Positions 51,421 through 62,810 of a DNA stretch of 64,000 bases are shown here, piece after piece. Positions within the stretch are counted from its first letter, which is position 1. Every line of letters begins with the position of its first letter. The notes beneath the pieces are model-generated. The model worked only from the letters and a program-made list of their open reading frames with translations, was not told the DNA's origin and made no database searches. This DNA is from Zygaena filipendulae. Taxonomy: Eukaryota > Arthropoda > Insecta > Lepidoptera > Zygaenidae. The stretch is taken from assembly GCA_907165275.2 (NCBI GenBank), contig OU015664.1, positions 2,194,001 through 2,258,000 of the forward strand, read 5' to 3'. Position numbers and translations under genes: made by a program.

Positions 51421-52925
51421 TTGAAATATGTTGTATTGAAGACAGAGAATAATTATTTAATTAGGCTTTACAGTTTACACTGTGAGAGTGTTACGAGCGC
51501 GTGGGCCACACGGTTCGGTGTACCTACACAAAGTTAAAGGCAATTAATTTACTGCCCGTCCTACATGTTAAAAAGAAAGAAAAGGAAATTGTTTGGATAT
51601 CTCTCAGGATAGTCTCTGAGCCTGTTAGGCTTTCTTTGGCTAGAATAAAATCAAGAATAAAATTAAATGTAGGTATGTACCTAAGTACCTACTTTTCATT
51701 CATGCTTTTTTTTTATTTATGTATGTTGTAACTATCCATGTGTTGTGTCAAATAAAGTTCTTTCAATTCAATTCAATTCAATACTATTAATAGTAAATAG
51801 TTAGGTATATATGAAAAGATCGGTCTATAAAATTCATGATATCTGGAAAATGGCAAATTATTTATATTTTTTTTTTATTCTTTTATTCTGGCTATCAACA
51901 GCAATAAGATCAATGATCCTTTACCCAACGGAACAACCAACTTTTCCAAAGGATTCGCGATTCGGAAATCGGAAATCATTTGTTTCATAACTATTTTTAA
52001 ATCAACTTCTATTTTGTTTTAGCCATAGTTAAGTTCGTAAAGGATGCCTATTCCTTTCTATGTAGCAGGATCTAGTCGGAAATCGAAACCATGACTTTTT
52101 AACAGCGGACCTATCTAAGTACATTGACCACTTGCATCGGTCATTTAGTCAATTTAAACAGAAATCTTTTATTTCGACCGGATCATTAAGTTGTTTGTCG
52201 ATTAATATTTATCATTCAAACAAAGTAAAACCCATATGGATAGATACAAAAAGTAGAAAGAACAATTTAAGTGCCTGTATAAAACTGTTTCAAACTTCTT
52301 TACTTATGAGATCATTAAAAGCGAGCTAATATGATATATTGCCATTAAAGATCATAATGCTTCGAAGCGGTTCTTGTGTGGATTTTCTGAATCGATACCG
52401 TTTCGACAAACATAACTTTTAATGATGAAGAAGTAACTTTTCATGCTATTTTCTATCTTATCGCCCTCGTTCGAAGGGACACATTTATTTGTGTGCGAGC
52501 AATTTAATTTACTTAGTCCCCTTACCCAATTAGCACCAACCACTAGCTTTTCTTGAATGAAGAGAGGTCTTGCTCAGTAGTTTTCTTTTATTATATTTTG
52601 TGTTTTTCTTGAACCGACTTGTTATAAGCAACTTCTTACAGTCAGTCAATGAACTACCTAACTAATGAATGGAAGTCTAATGGAACACGGCTCTTGAAAC
52701 AAGAAATAATTTATCCTGAGCATCGGAACATTTTTATAGATACATCAGTAATCTCGAGTTATACCTAAACTGAAAAATGTTGAATTTAGTGTTATGGCGT
52801 ATCTAATATGTAGGCTTCGATCATACATAAAGATAGAGCCCCTGAGTCTCTGTCTGCAGTCATTTAAATTAAAGAACGAATATTAATACACAATATAAAA
52901 TAAATATGAAATAATTATCTATTGG
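51421..52925. other. AT-rich intergenic, nothing recognised
   Basis: Frames of 60-76 codons occur but none has a domain or splice context. TTCAATTCAATTCAATTCAA at about 51764-51782 is a short simple repeat following AATAAAGTTC, as at LINE ends. Confidence 0.4.
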
Positions 52926-52929
52926 TAGA

Positions 52930-53045
52930 CTTGGTGAAGGTCGCGGGACGCCATTGGATGCGGGCAGCGCATCAGGCCCGGTCATTGTGGTGATCCTTGG
53001 GGAGGCCTATGTCCAGCAGTGGACGTCTTTCAGCTGATATGATGA
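52930..53045 (+). pseudogene. C-terminal remnant of a LINE endonuclease-reverse transcriptase
   Basis: GGATGCGGGCAGCGCATCAG encodes a WMRAA-like start and GGGGAGGCCTATGTCCAGCA encodes GEAYVQQWTSF before a stop, followed by ATGATGATGA. This is the usual C-terminal end of a widespread insect LINE protein, with a frameshift between the two parts. Confidence 0.6.
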
Positions 53046-53795
53046 TGAAGTATCAATTAGTTTTAGCGGTTAGAAAACCTGGCTGTTACGCCCAGTATCC
53101 CCCCAAGCCTCAGTAATATTCTACTTGATGACCTACCCGCCTGCTACTCAATCTCCTATCTCATTGCCAAAATTTCTGTTTTCCTCTTCCTTGTCTCTTT
53201 GACACCACCTCTTTTCAAAACAAAATATCATAACGTTCGAAAAGAAAAAAAAAACAATAAGGTTAAAGAGTGTAGCAGAATGCTGTTTTTATAATAGTAA
53301 GTACCTATTATGAGTATATATGCCAAGTTATATTATAATAATTACGTAGGTACCTATATGTTAGGTACAAGCTCTGCTCAGTTTGGAATAATGTTCAAGC
53401 GTTATATAATAATATTTATTAATAAAGTAAAGCGTGACTAATCATAAAGGTGTGATCAACTCAATACCGTCAACGGTAGCTAGCTGCGTGGTGATCAAAT
53501 ATGGTCATTGATGAAATATGTAATCGTGTACTTGCCTACCTGGCGCAGACGGATGGTGCCGAGGCGCCTACTTTCGTTCAGCAATATTTATGAAATCCAA
53601 AGGTAAAGGTAAAGTGACCACAACAGGGCCAAATGTGAGGTACTACCGATTAATTATTCATTCTCGAGCACACGCACCACAACGCATTTTACTAAATTCC
53701 GGTCGTTTGTTACCTAATGGATGAAAAATACCTTACATAAATATTAATTAATATTATATTTATTATTATAAAAATCATTTGGTGCAATAAAGTAT

Positions 53796-54210
53796 ATTGT
53801 ATTGTATTGTATTGTATTGTATTGTATTGTATTGTATTGTATTGTATTGTATTGTATTGTATTGTATTGTATTGTATTGTATTGTATTGTATTGTATTGT
53901 ATTGTATTGTATTGTATTGTATTGTATTGTATTGTATTGTATTGTATTGTATTGTATTGTATTGTATTGTATTGTATTGTATTGTATTGTATTGTATTGT
54001 ATTGTATTGTATTGTATTGTATTGTATTGTATTGTATTGTATTGTATTGTATTGTATTGTATGTATTGTATTGTATTGTATTGTATTGTATTGTATTGTA
54101 TTGTATTGTATTGTATTGTATTGTATGTATTGTATTGTATTGTATTGTATTGTATTGTATTGTATTGTATTGTATTGTATTGTATTGTATTGTATTGTAT
54201 TGTATTGTAT
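53796..54210 (+). repeat. (ATTGT)n pentanucleotide satellite, about 415 bp
   Basis: There are about 83 units of ATTGT, perfect except for two places (near 54061 and 54126) where one T is missing (GTATGTATTG), giving three phase blocks. It begins right after GGTGCAATAAAGTATATTGT, a LINE/SINE-type 3' end, so it probably grew from a retroposon tail. Open frames of poly-(YCIVL) in all phases are artefacts. Confidence 0.97.
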
Positions 54211-54990
54211 AGGTATGATGATATATACCTAATATTTGTATTTGTTGGAACGATAGTTTCTTAATCCTAAAATTAAAGTAGACCTCCAGGAAACACTCAA
54301 GAGGATACTATTTTACTATATATTATGCTGAAAGGGAAAAGGGCGTTGATTTGGGGACGTGGCCAACCAAAAGGAGCTACGTAACAAGACGTTCATTCAA
54401 TTCACAAAAGTTTATGCGTTTGTCCTCGACCTATGAACAAGAATATACGTGTGTTTTAATCAAGTCAAATGAAACCTCACAATAGAGCTTACGGTACTCG
54501 CTTTGAACGGAGTTACTTTATGAACCTAAATAAACTAGTTAGTCCCCATTCAATCGATCTCACCTTACCTAATACGACGAAGTCAGGTGTCCCTTTATTT
54601 TGACAATAACTTACCATTGCGTCACTCGATAACCGACTCTATTCTACATAGCTTTTAAAGCCAAGAAAATTATCAGATCCAGCGCATGACAGACTGTCGT
54701 CGTGCGCTGACACGATCAATAGATCATAGCTAATAATGTATATTGACTAAAATGCTCATGCCCATATATCGTTCTCTATGATGGTGATCGACCTTACATT
54801 GGACACGTACAAACATTTTTTTCTCTTCATAAAGAAAACGATGCTTTTTGTAGAACGGGAACGTGGGAATGAAAGCACCACAACATTATCTCTTACGTTA
54901 TGGGAAGCACACACGTAACATCACGTGGTTTAAAGATATGACTAACTTGTCTAGATAAGTATCTATATGAAAGATATAGATTATAAATAT
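54211..54990. other. Intergenic, nothing recognised
   Basis: This is unique-looking sequence with no frame that can be supported. Confidence 0.35.
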
Positions 54991-54994
54991 AATA

Positions 54995-55255
54995 AGACTG
55001 GTTTTCGCCGCGGTTTTATCCGCGTTAGTTTCGGAGATCCCGCTGGTATTCCAAGATAAAAGTACTTCCTGCCCTATATTTTTTTCTGTCGGTAGTATGC
55101 AAAATTTAATGTAGGTAGTTTCTTCCGCGTTTATTTTGAAATTCCCGTGGGAATTCCGGGATGAAAAGTATAGCCGTGAAACATGTGAAAGCATAACAAA
55201 TAAACAAAAAAAACTCACTTCCGCATTTATAATATCTATTAATAAGGATTTTTGA
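54995..55255 (+). repeat. Family A copy
   Basis: GCCGCGGTTTTATCCGCGTT, a first body, then AATTCCCGTGGGAATTCCGG, GTGAAAGCATAACAAATAAA and TATAATATCTATTAATAAGG. Confidence 0.65.
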
Positions 55256-55259
55256 CAAA

Positions 55260-56055
55260 GACGATGATCCTCGGAATGTAATCTTTATCCTTACCACAGA
55301 TAATATAATACTATATGAGAATAAATAACTTTTTGCTTGTACGTTTAATTTTGTTATTTTATAATGGTTTTACGAAAAAAAACGTTCATCAGCGATTTCT
55401 ACAATATCATACCTAAGTACTTAGTTTAAAGTTCTCGTGGTCTAGTACTCCCTCTTTGACTAAGATAACGTCGCAGGCGCCTCCAATCCGGGTAGATACG
55501 GGTATCTGGGTGAGGGTCAGGACATTTTTCTCACACTAGATGCAATTCAAGTGTGGAACTAGTTGACTACTTTAAGTAAAGCACCGTGCGCCACACATCA
55601 CACTTTTGCGATCGCGAGCTCAAGCTACTCTATGATAAAATTGTCTATGATTGTCTATCATGTCACACTTGATCTACTTCTTTCTTCATTAAGAACTTTC
55701 GCTTATACCTAATAATATCTATATTTAGCATTGGCGTATCTAGGGTTATTTTTCAGGGGGGCCTTGCCCCTGACATGCCATGGCCGATGCGAAATTCTGT
55801 AGGTAGGTACTAACTAACAACAACAAGCTTTGTTGACAAATAAATAAGTAATATACTCGGGCGGGTTGCGGGTGCAAACTTTGAAATATTATGTCTATTT
55901 TGAAAAGTCGTCTGAAGTTAGTTATCAGTATTATAGAATTGCGAATCAGTAGCCCAACATCCTCGGATGGGCACTAGACCATCCTGGGGGACCATCACGC
56001 CCCCCCTAGCCAACACTGCGTCATGTTTCACCAAACGCGTTTTTGATTAGCCTTG
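55260..56055. other. Intergenic with GGGGGG-type transposon debris
   Basis: TTGGCGTATCTAGGGTTATT, CAGGGGGGCCTTGCCCC near 55733-55770 and ACGCCCCCCCTAGCCAACAC near 56000 look like ends of an old DNA element. Boundaries and duplications are not clear. Confidence 0.35.
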
Positions 56056-56285
56056 GGCTGCGTTTCCACCAGAGATCAGATCAGAACAAATCAGAGATCC
56101 TCGCACGAGTATAGCGATGGATGTTTTTTGGTATGAACCAATATAGAATAACTTAATTAAACCTGCGCTGAGGGAAGCTAGGTAAATTAAGTAATTCTAT
56201 ATTAACAAACACAAACGAGAAACATCCGTCCCTAGTAGGGAGGGATGTCCCTACCCATCCTCGTACTTCTCTGGTGGTCAACTAT
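56056..56285. repeat. Inverted-repeat MITE with TTTCCACCAGAGA ends
   Basis: GGGCTGCGTTTCCACCAGAG at the left and TACTTCTCTGGTGG at the right are inverted. Inside, GATCCTCGCACGAGTATAGC, GATGGATGTTT pairs with AAACATCCGTCCCT and CCCATCCTCGTAC. Confidence 0.65.
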
Positions 56286-57266
56286 TCTAAGGCCTCGTGA
56301 GGTTGTGATTTGGAAAATAAGCAAGGAGTATTATATTTAGGTAGGTATACCTACAAACGCATTTTCTGTAACGTCGAAAAATCTTATTAAGAAAAACAAA
56401 GATAAAAGTAGGTACCCTATAAAACTATATTCTCTATTTCTGGTTCCTTGAATTTCGAAAATGTATTCCCCAGTCGTAATTTTTTTTCATCGCAATTTAA
56501 AATAGGATCTAAAGAATCAACAACTTATTTTCAACTTCCAAATAAGTGATAAAAAATTATCTTGCTGAGGAAAAAAACGGAAACCTTTCATAAAAACCTA
56601 ATTAAAGTTTTAATAATGTGCATTAAAAGAAAAACTTCAAAAGTCAAAGAACTTATTATTGTAGGTAAATTAACTTTATGTGGTCGTTAAGTATTTAAAT
56701 TTTTTTTAAAGGCAGATTTAATATTTTAATTCCTATGCATTTATTAAAACTGTTTGTCGGTTTGTCTCTCGCACTATGTAAAAACTAGTTAAGTCCTAAA
56801 TACATTGTATAAACACATTTTAGTCTCAATAATCGCGTCGATAAAACCACTAGCAAGTGGCAACAATAATTACAAATAAGTGAATTAAAATCTCCATACG
56901 ATAGAGACTCTATTATAATTTCGCTTACGATTCGCCTACGATTCTTTTTGTGAAAAAAAACTTCTTCAAAGTTTATAGAGAAATTAAAATAGTTAACGAA
57001 ATCCGAATGCATTTTTATTATGTACCTATATAGTTTTAGTGTAGGTAAGCACCTAGGTAGCTACTTCAATTTTATAGGTATTAAAGAATATAATTATAAT
57101 ACTTAATTCGACTTAAAATTAAATGAACGAATTTTAATATTTGCCCCCTTAGCTCCTAAATAATAAGTATCTAAGTAATAATTATTCTTATTCTTTTTCT
57201 GGCTCTCGCTGTGAGATGCGTGGTCCGAGTGTCGTCACACATTGTTTATGTATGTGTATATTAGTA

Positions 57267-57834
57267 TCCCATCAAAAACAAACTTGTAATAAAGTCTAAG
57301 TCTCGCAACTCACTTCTTCTACAGTAAAAAGTTGTGAGATCAATGTAATACCAAGTCGGTTAATTTATTCAGTGCCTACTTAAGGGTCCTTCTGTCTAAA
57401 GTTATCATGTTATAAGCTAATCTAATAATATTTTATAGTGTCCATATCAAATTTAAAAACCTTTTATGTTTTAAATAGATTGATTGGCTTGGCGATCACG
57501 TGAAAACACAATATATCTCACATGTAATACATAATTATGGTTCTAAACAATCTAATTTAATTATAATATGTATTACTTGTGAGATACATTGTGTTTTCAC
57601 GTGATCGCCAAGCCAATCAATCTATTTAAAACATAAAAGGTTTTTAAATTTGATATGGTCACTATAAAATGTTATTAGATTAGCTTATAACATGATAACT
57701 TTAGACAGAAGGACCCTTAAGTAGGCACTGAATAAATTAACCGACTTGGTATTACATTGATCTCACAACTTTTTACTGTAGAAGAAGTGAGTTGCGAGAC
57801 TTAGACTTTTTTACAAGTTTGTTTTTGATGGGAT
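57267..57834. repeat. Near-perfect 568-bp hairpin (arms about 272 bp, loop about 21 bp)
   Basis: The left arm 57267-57538 begins TCCCATCAAAAACAAACTTG and ends ACATGTAATACATAATTAT. The right arm 57560-57834 is its reverse complement, with only about five or six differences that I can find (about 98 percent). The two arms contain GGCTTGGCGATCACGTGAAA and TAAGGGTCCTTCTGTC. No frame is conserved. No clear target duplication is visible at the ends. Confidence 0.93.
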
Positions 57835-58084
57835 CTCATTTCTTTTTGTAAATGGTCTTCCTCCTTTGAGCAATTTAGTATACTTTAATAACTTGAAAGA
57901 TTTTGGTACAACTTTATAATATATATAAACACATGCCCCATTCTTGCTTTTTCATTCCGTTGACCATTGTACCTTTGAACATAATTATGTCTAGGTAACT
58001 ATGTATCTACACTTTATATCTAGGTAGGTAACTATAGCTACACTTATTATTATTATTTATTAATATCTGGGCAACGGCTTAAAT

Positions 58085-58520
58085 AGCTGTTCCCCGCGGT
58101 TTAACCCACGTTAATTTCGGAGATCCCGCGGGTATTCTGAGATAAAAGTACTACCCTATGACCTTTCCTGTACCCTTGACAACGTGTAGTATGCAATAAT
58201 TAATTCACCCGCGTTGATATCAGAGTTCGCGCGGGAATTCCAGAAATGAATCCTAGCTAGATCGATTTATGGCCCCCGAAATCCCCTGTATACAAAATTT
58301 CATGAAAATCGTTGGAGCATTCAGATTAGGGTAATTTTATCTCGGAATTCCCGAAGGATCTCCGAAATTAACGCTGGTGAAATCTCATGAAATTTTGCAT
58401 GCACGTTGTCAGGGGTAAAGAAAACCTAGAGATATAGGGTACTAACTACTTTGCATCTCTGAATTCCTGCGGGATCTCCGAAATTAACGCGGGTGAAACC
58501 GCGGGGAACAGCTAGTCTCA
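58085..58520. repeat. Two family A copies, tail to tail
   Basis: 58085-58260 (+) starts CCCCGCGGTTTAACCCACG; 58265-58520 (-) ends GCGGGTGAAACCGCGGGGAA, CAGCTAG. Together they form an imperfect inverted repeat. Confidence 0.65.
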
Positions 58521-58526
58521 TATATT

Positions 58527-58640
58527 TATATGGGATTACAAAGTTATTTGTGCAGTTGGTACATATAACTGCATATATAACTTTGTAATTCCATACATTT
58601 ATATGGGATTACAAAGTTATTTATGCAGTTAGTGTATCTA
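58527..58640 (+). repeat. Short local duplication TATATGGGATTACAAAGTTAT
   Basis: TTATATGGGATTACAAAGTT occurs at about 58537 and 58597, with an inverted partner ATAACTTTGTAATTCCATA between them. Confidence 0.7.
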
Positions 58641-59400
58641 GAAAACTGGACCGAAATTGCTAAATATTTTAATTTTTCCTTGATTTATACAATAAACACT
58701 AATTGTATTCTAAATTTCAAACTTCTATGTCTGCTAGAAGTGCCTTAGAATTTTGATGATCGGTCAGTGAGTGAGTGAGTGAGTGAGTGAGTGAGTGACC
58801 TACAAAATTAAGAAACTTTGACTAGTTATAATTCTTAAACTACTGGTTCAAATCGAATGAAATTTAAATTATACCGTCTTTATACAATACCTGCTTGTTT
58901 ACTAAAAATTCAGGCTCCTAGTTTTATCCACAACGAAGTTATAGGGGGTCGAAAATGGCCTGAATTGCTTCGAGAAAAGGATAGTACGGCCGTGCCGCTT
59001 TTGTTGCTCGACTTGGCGGGGGCACTGCCGTGCCCCCAGATGTATGTATGTAGTTATGTATGTATTTATATTAATGTTTATTTGTATGATTATATGTATA
59101 TGTTTGTATTCGTGTGTGTATGTATGTGTATTTCTTTTTACCTATATACTTATATATTCCGTTCCGAATTCCGATCATTGTTACTTTTATTTTTACTTTT
59201 AAGTTCTGTGTTTCTAAATTGTTATAGTTTTGTGTACGTACCTACTGCTAAATTTTGTACTTTATATAAGGGTAACTATTATTGGCTCATAGTGTAATCT
59301 TGTAATCTAAATCTATTATATGTTTTTGTAGCTGTTGTTGTCCTGAATAAACGAAAAATAAAAAAATAAATAAAATAAATAAATAAATAAGGACAGACAA
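58640..59400 (+). repeat. LINE-like repeat with (GTGA)n and GTGCCCCC
   Basis: GATGATCGGTCAGTGAGTGA opens a (GTGA)n tract of about seven units near 58765-58798. GGGGGCACTGCCGTGCCCCC at about 59018 is a palindrome. The end is TCCTGAATAAACGAAAAATA followed by (AAATA)n. The 146-codon plus-strand frame (58857-59297) turns into low-complexity TATGTATG sequence and is not supported as a gene. Confidence 0.55.
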
Positions 59401-59614
59401 GCGAGGAACGTTATCGGTAATTGATCACAATTCGTGCAAGATTCCTTCCACACAAACTCGCAAAAAAAATCTCATTCAATCTCTTTGCCACTACTTATGG
59501 AGGTTGCTGAATAGTTCGTATTACTGTGAGATATTTATTAATGAACTAAAGGTATTTTATACCGCAGTTATGTTTCGTATATTTGATATTAGACGTGTTG
59601 CCGAGGTATGAAAA

Positions 59615-59845
59615 TCTTATTCTATTTAGTCCGCCAGTTACACAACAAAAACCTTAATAACACGTATATATATTTTTCTTTTTCAAATCAATGAGAATGA
59701 AGAAAGTTCATTGAAGTTTAGAAGTGGGGGCTCGTGACATCGCTCGACATTACGACTCAAGTTATTTTTTGATTACGTAAAAAATAAAAGTTCTGTAGAT
59801 ACATCGAATATTTTTACCAAAATTTAAGAGTAGGCTATAAAAAAA
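59615..59845. repeat. Family B MITE, decayed
   Basis: TTCTATTTAGTCCGCCAGTT at the left; the CRE core has decayed (CGTGACATCGC). A family C fragment (CTTCCTCCTTTTTTGGAAGT) follows at 59867. Confidence 0.55.
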
Positions 59846-60174
59846 TATACGCGTCGAATTGAGAACTTCCTCCTTTTTTGGAAGTTGGTTAAAAAGAAGA
59901 GAAACCATGTCCAAAAAAGTTTTTAGCCCTTCGTGGTCACACCTCCAAATGATAAAATTTACATGATTTTTTAAAATAAAAAAATTTAAATTTGCGAGTT
60001 TTTTCCTATTATTTTTTTAACTATTTCTATATCTTGACAAAAAAAGAAATCCATTGGATAGGTTCGAGGTAATCCTGGATTATAATTTCGCGCCAGATTG
60101 AAGTCAGTGTTTTTCTGCGTGCGGGGTCTGCTGGACCGGCTGGACCCCATATGACCACGAAGGGTTAAAATTCT

Positions 60175-60345
60175 TTTCTGTCTATCGTCTGTCTGTTCGC
60201 GATAATTTCGGAAACTACTGAACGTATTGTCATACAGTTTTCATAGCCTGGAGCAACATATAGGCTTTGTTTCATTTAACTCGGATATCGGGAAAACAAT
60301 GTACCTATGTTTCACGCGGGTAAAACCGTTGGGCACAGCTAGTAA
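60175..60345 (-). repeat. Family A variant copy, inverted
   Basis: TCGCGATAATTTCGGAAACT, GGAGCAACATATAGGCTTTG and CACGCGGGTAAAACCGTTGG are in the order of an inverted copy. Confidence 0.5.
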
Positions 60346-61100
60346 CAAATAAAAATATTTAATCATTAATCACATAGGTGGACGTAACAATCACCAAATA
60401 TGAATTCGCGCTAGCTTCTGAGTGCAAAAGGGTTCACCATCTTTTTAGGTATTTCATTAGGTAGGTACCTACCTAATATTTTTGTAAAGAGAGGATATCA
60501 AAACTTCTCAGTTGACATTTAAATACGTTCACTTATCAAAAAGGCTACATACTAAGAAACACTCTGAAATAAATAACTTAAGAGCCATCTTACATTTTCG
60601 CGCGAATTTCTAAGATTTTGGACTCCTAAATTACTATGTTAAGTAACACCCAGAAATTATTTAATAACTGCAAAAAATAGGTCTATCTTTGGTGTTGACA
60701 TTTAATGTAACACATTTACTAAAACTAATTTGGTAAATTTTTAGTGCCTCATCTCCCACAACCATTTTAGTGAAAAAATGGCCGCAGACTCAATTTCAAA
60801 GTCTGATATCTATTAATAATGCTGATATAATAAGTTTCAAAAAATATAGTAATCATCGGACATATATTTTAGTCGTCATTTAATGTAACAGATTCTTGAA
60901 TTTAATTACCATTATTGAGTAAAAAAAAGAAATAATTTGGTAAATTTTTAAGATTAAAGTGTCAATTTTATCGTGATTTTTGGTTAAATACACAGTAATA
61001 ACTAAAATGAAATTATCCCAAAATAAACATTGTTCTTTGGAGAATTGATTTCTACAGTTATTTTGCAAATATTAGCAAATAATTTGTCAATATATTGATC
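60346..61100. other. AT-rich intergenic with two ATTTAATGTAACA repeats
   Basis: CATTTAATGTAACA occurs at about 60701 and 60878, each followed 30-60 bases later by TTTGGTAAATTTTTA. This is a short direct duplication or the ends of an unknown element. No coding sequence is supported. Confidence 0.4.
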
Positions 61101-61169
61101 TAAACATCAGTATAAATTACAATGCACAAGCGGATACCAATTAGAATGGCGCGAGCGCCCGTCGAGGCA

Positions 61170-61499
61170 GGACCTGTGCCATTTTGTTCCGCGTTCCGAT
61201 TTTCGTGCGCTCGTATTGTAAAATTGGTAAAGTGGTGATTATACTGCGACCAAATATTTTTGATCCGCTTCGAGTTTTGTTTCGCGAGGTAAGTTTTGTT
61301 CATTATGAAATATGTAGGTATGAATTATTTTAGTTGTTTGTATGATAATAATAATAAAGATATATTATGTTAATAAATTACTAATAATAATACTATATTT
61401 TTTTTATTTTTTAGCTATGGGTACTCGCAAGGATAGTGTATACCGTTGTTTTAAAAAAAGGAACCGTGATACTTTTGCAGCCTTAAAAAAGGCAACAGA
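61170..61499 (+). other. Possible small spliced transcript (two exon-like blocks)
   Basis: A GC-richer block (61140-61289) ends at CGCGAG/GTAAGTTTTG, a strong donor. A second block (61415-61499) follows TTTTTTAG, begins with ATG (MGTRKDSVYRCFKKRNRDTF) and ends at CAGAG/GTAAAG, another donor. This would encode about 28 residues before a further, unseen exon. No family is recognised. Confidence 0.25.
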
Positions 61500-61689
61500 G
61501 GTAAAGTAAATACAATTACCTACAATTTTTTTCGATTTAGCTGAAGTATATCGCCTGACAATGGAATATCATGATGACATGGAGCTGATCTGAAATGGGA
61601 ATACATTATAACCCATTTTTCAATGCTGAATTTGAAAAATGGGTTATAATGTACCTGAAACATGGCATTTTTTTATCGGAATGGGCATG

Positions 61690-61925
61690 TTACGCATTTT
61701 TTTTTATCTGTCTTGTAGATTAATAAAAAATATTGAACACTTATTTTTTCTTTTTTTACGTAGTCCAAAAATAACGACGATACATTGAGTTGAAATTTCG
61801 CGTGACGTCACTAACCGGTGCAGTTTGTATAGCGGCTTATAGCGGTTAGTGACGTCACGAGCCCCCACCCTAAAGTTTAATACGCTTTATCTCTGTATAT
61901 TTTCATTTATTTGATAAAATTAGGT
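61690..61925. repeat. Family B MITE (CRE-bearing), 3'-truncated
   Basis: TCTTGTAGATTAATAAAAAA and GCGTGACGTCACTAACCGGT, then GGTTAGTGACGTCACGAGCC, are intact. The right arm is lost. Confidence 0.75.
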
Positions 61926-61989
61926 CAGGTAAAAATTTTATTCATAAAATGTTTAATATATCTTTAAAAAAGACTGGAATTTTTTCTTG

Positions 61990-62215
61990 ATCTGGAATTT
62001 ATCCTGCTAATATTATAAATGTGAAAGTTTGGATGTTTAAATGTTTAGATGTTTGGATGTTTGTTACTCAATCACGCAAAAACGGCTGAACGGATTTGGA
62101 TGAAATTTGGCATGCACATTGTCAAGGGTACAGAAAAGAACATAGGGTACTTTTTATCCCGGAATTCTCGCGGAAACTCCGAAATTACCGCGGGTGAAAC
62201 CGCGGGGCACAGCTA
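61990..62215 (-). repeat. Family A copy, inverted, near complete
   Basis: ATCCTGCTAATATTATAAAT at the left is the tail; GAATTCTCGCGGAAACTCCG, GCGGGTGAAACCGCGGGGCA at the right is the head. Confidence 0.75.
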
Positions 62216-62509
62216 TTTATCTATAAAAAAAACATCTGAATACTTTTTTCCTAAGAACTACCGTTTCTGAGATAAACGATTCAAAAAGTTGGAAGAGTTG
62301 TAATCGTCATAATATGTATAAGTACACCACTAAAGCTGTAATACAAGTAAAAAAATATTATTCTATCGGTCAGTGTAACTAATACATTAGTTAAAAAAGA
62401 AACCCAATTTTTCATTTTACAAAGCCAGTAAAACCTTGAACAACATCTGTCTCGTATAAATTGCTGCGTGGCTAGGGTCGTATACCTACCTGCTTTATCT
62501 GAGAATACC

Positions 62510-62810
62510 TACAATTGCCCACGGCTCAAGATTGCGTTGTCCACCTCGAGTCTCGACGCGCGCTTTACGCTGCTTACGTTGTGTACGTGTGAGTAACTAC
62601 GCACACATAAACAATAACGCAGTTTGTACCTAAACTCGCGCGCAATATTTTTGTGAAATGGCTCTTAAGAGACCGGTTCCATAACAATTGCCTCGGGAGG
62701 GAAATAAAAGAATTTAGTGGCATTTTTTCGCCATAAACATGGAGGGTCGACCCACGGCGATGCGGCCGGCGCCCGCGCATGTTTGCACAATATCCACTAA
62801 CACGTCTGAT
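62510..62810 (+). promoter_or_regulatory. CpG-richer block, possible promoter/first exon
   Basis: CTCGAGTCTCGACGCGCGC, CTCGCGCGCAATA and ATGGAGGGTCGACCCACGGC, GATGCGGCCGGCGCCCGCGC stand out from AT-rich surroundings. A plus-strand ATG at about 62739 reads MEGRPTAMRPAPAHV before ending. It could be the 5' end of a gene that continues outside the window, but no downstream exon is seen. Confidence 0.25.

Noticed and set aside
53796..54264. Three overlapping plus-strand ORFs of 136-155 codons reading YCIVL repeats
   Set aside because: They are the translation of a pure ATTGT tandem array, open in every phase because the unit has no stop; no start context or family.
57267..57834. Two separate MITEs in opposite orientation
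   Set aside because: The arms match over the full length with one short loop, so a single foldback is the simpler reading.
58857..59297. 146-codon plus-strand ORF
   Set aside because: The first part is a dispersed repeat and the rest is TATGTATG low-complexity sequence; no splice sites or domain.
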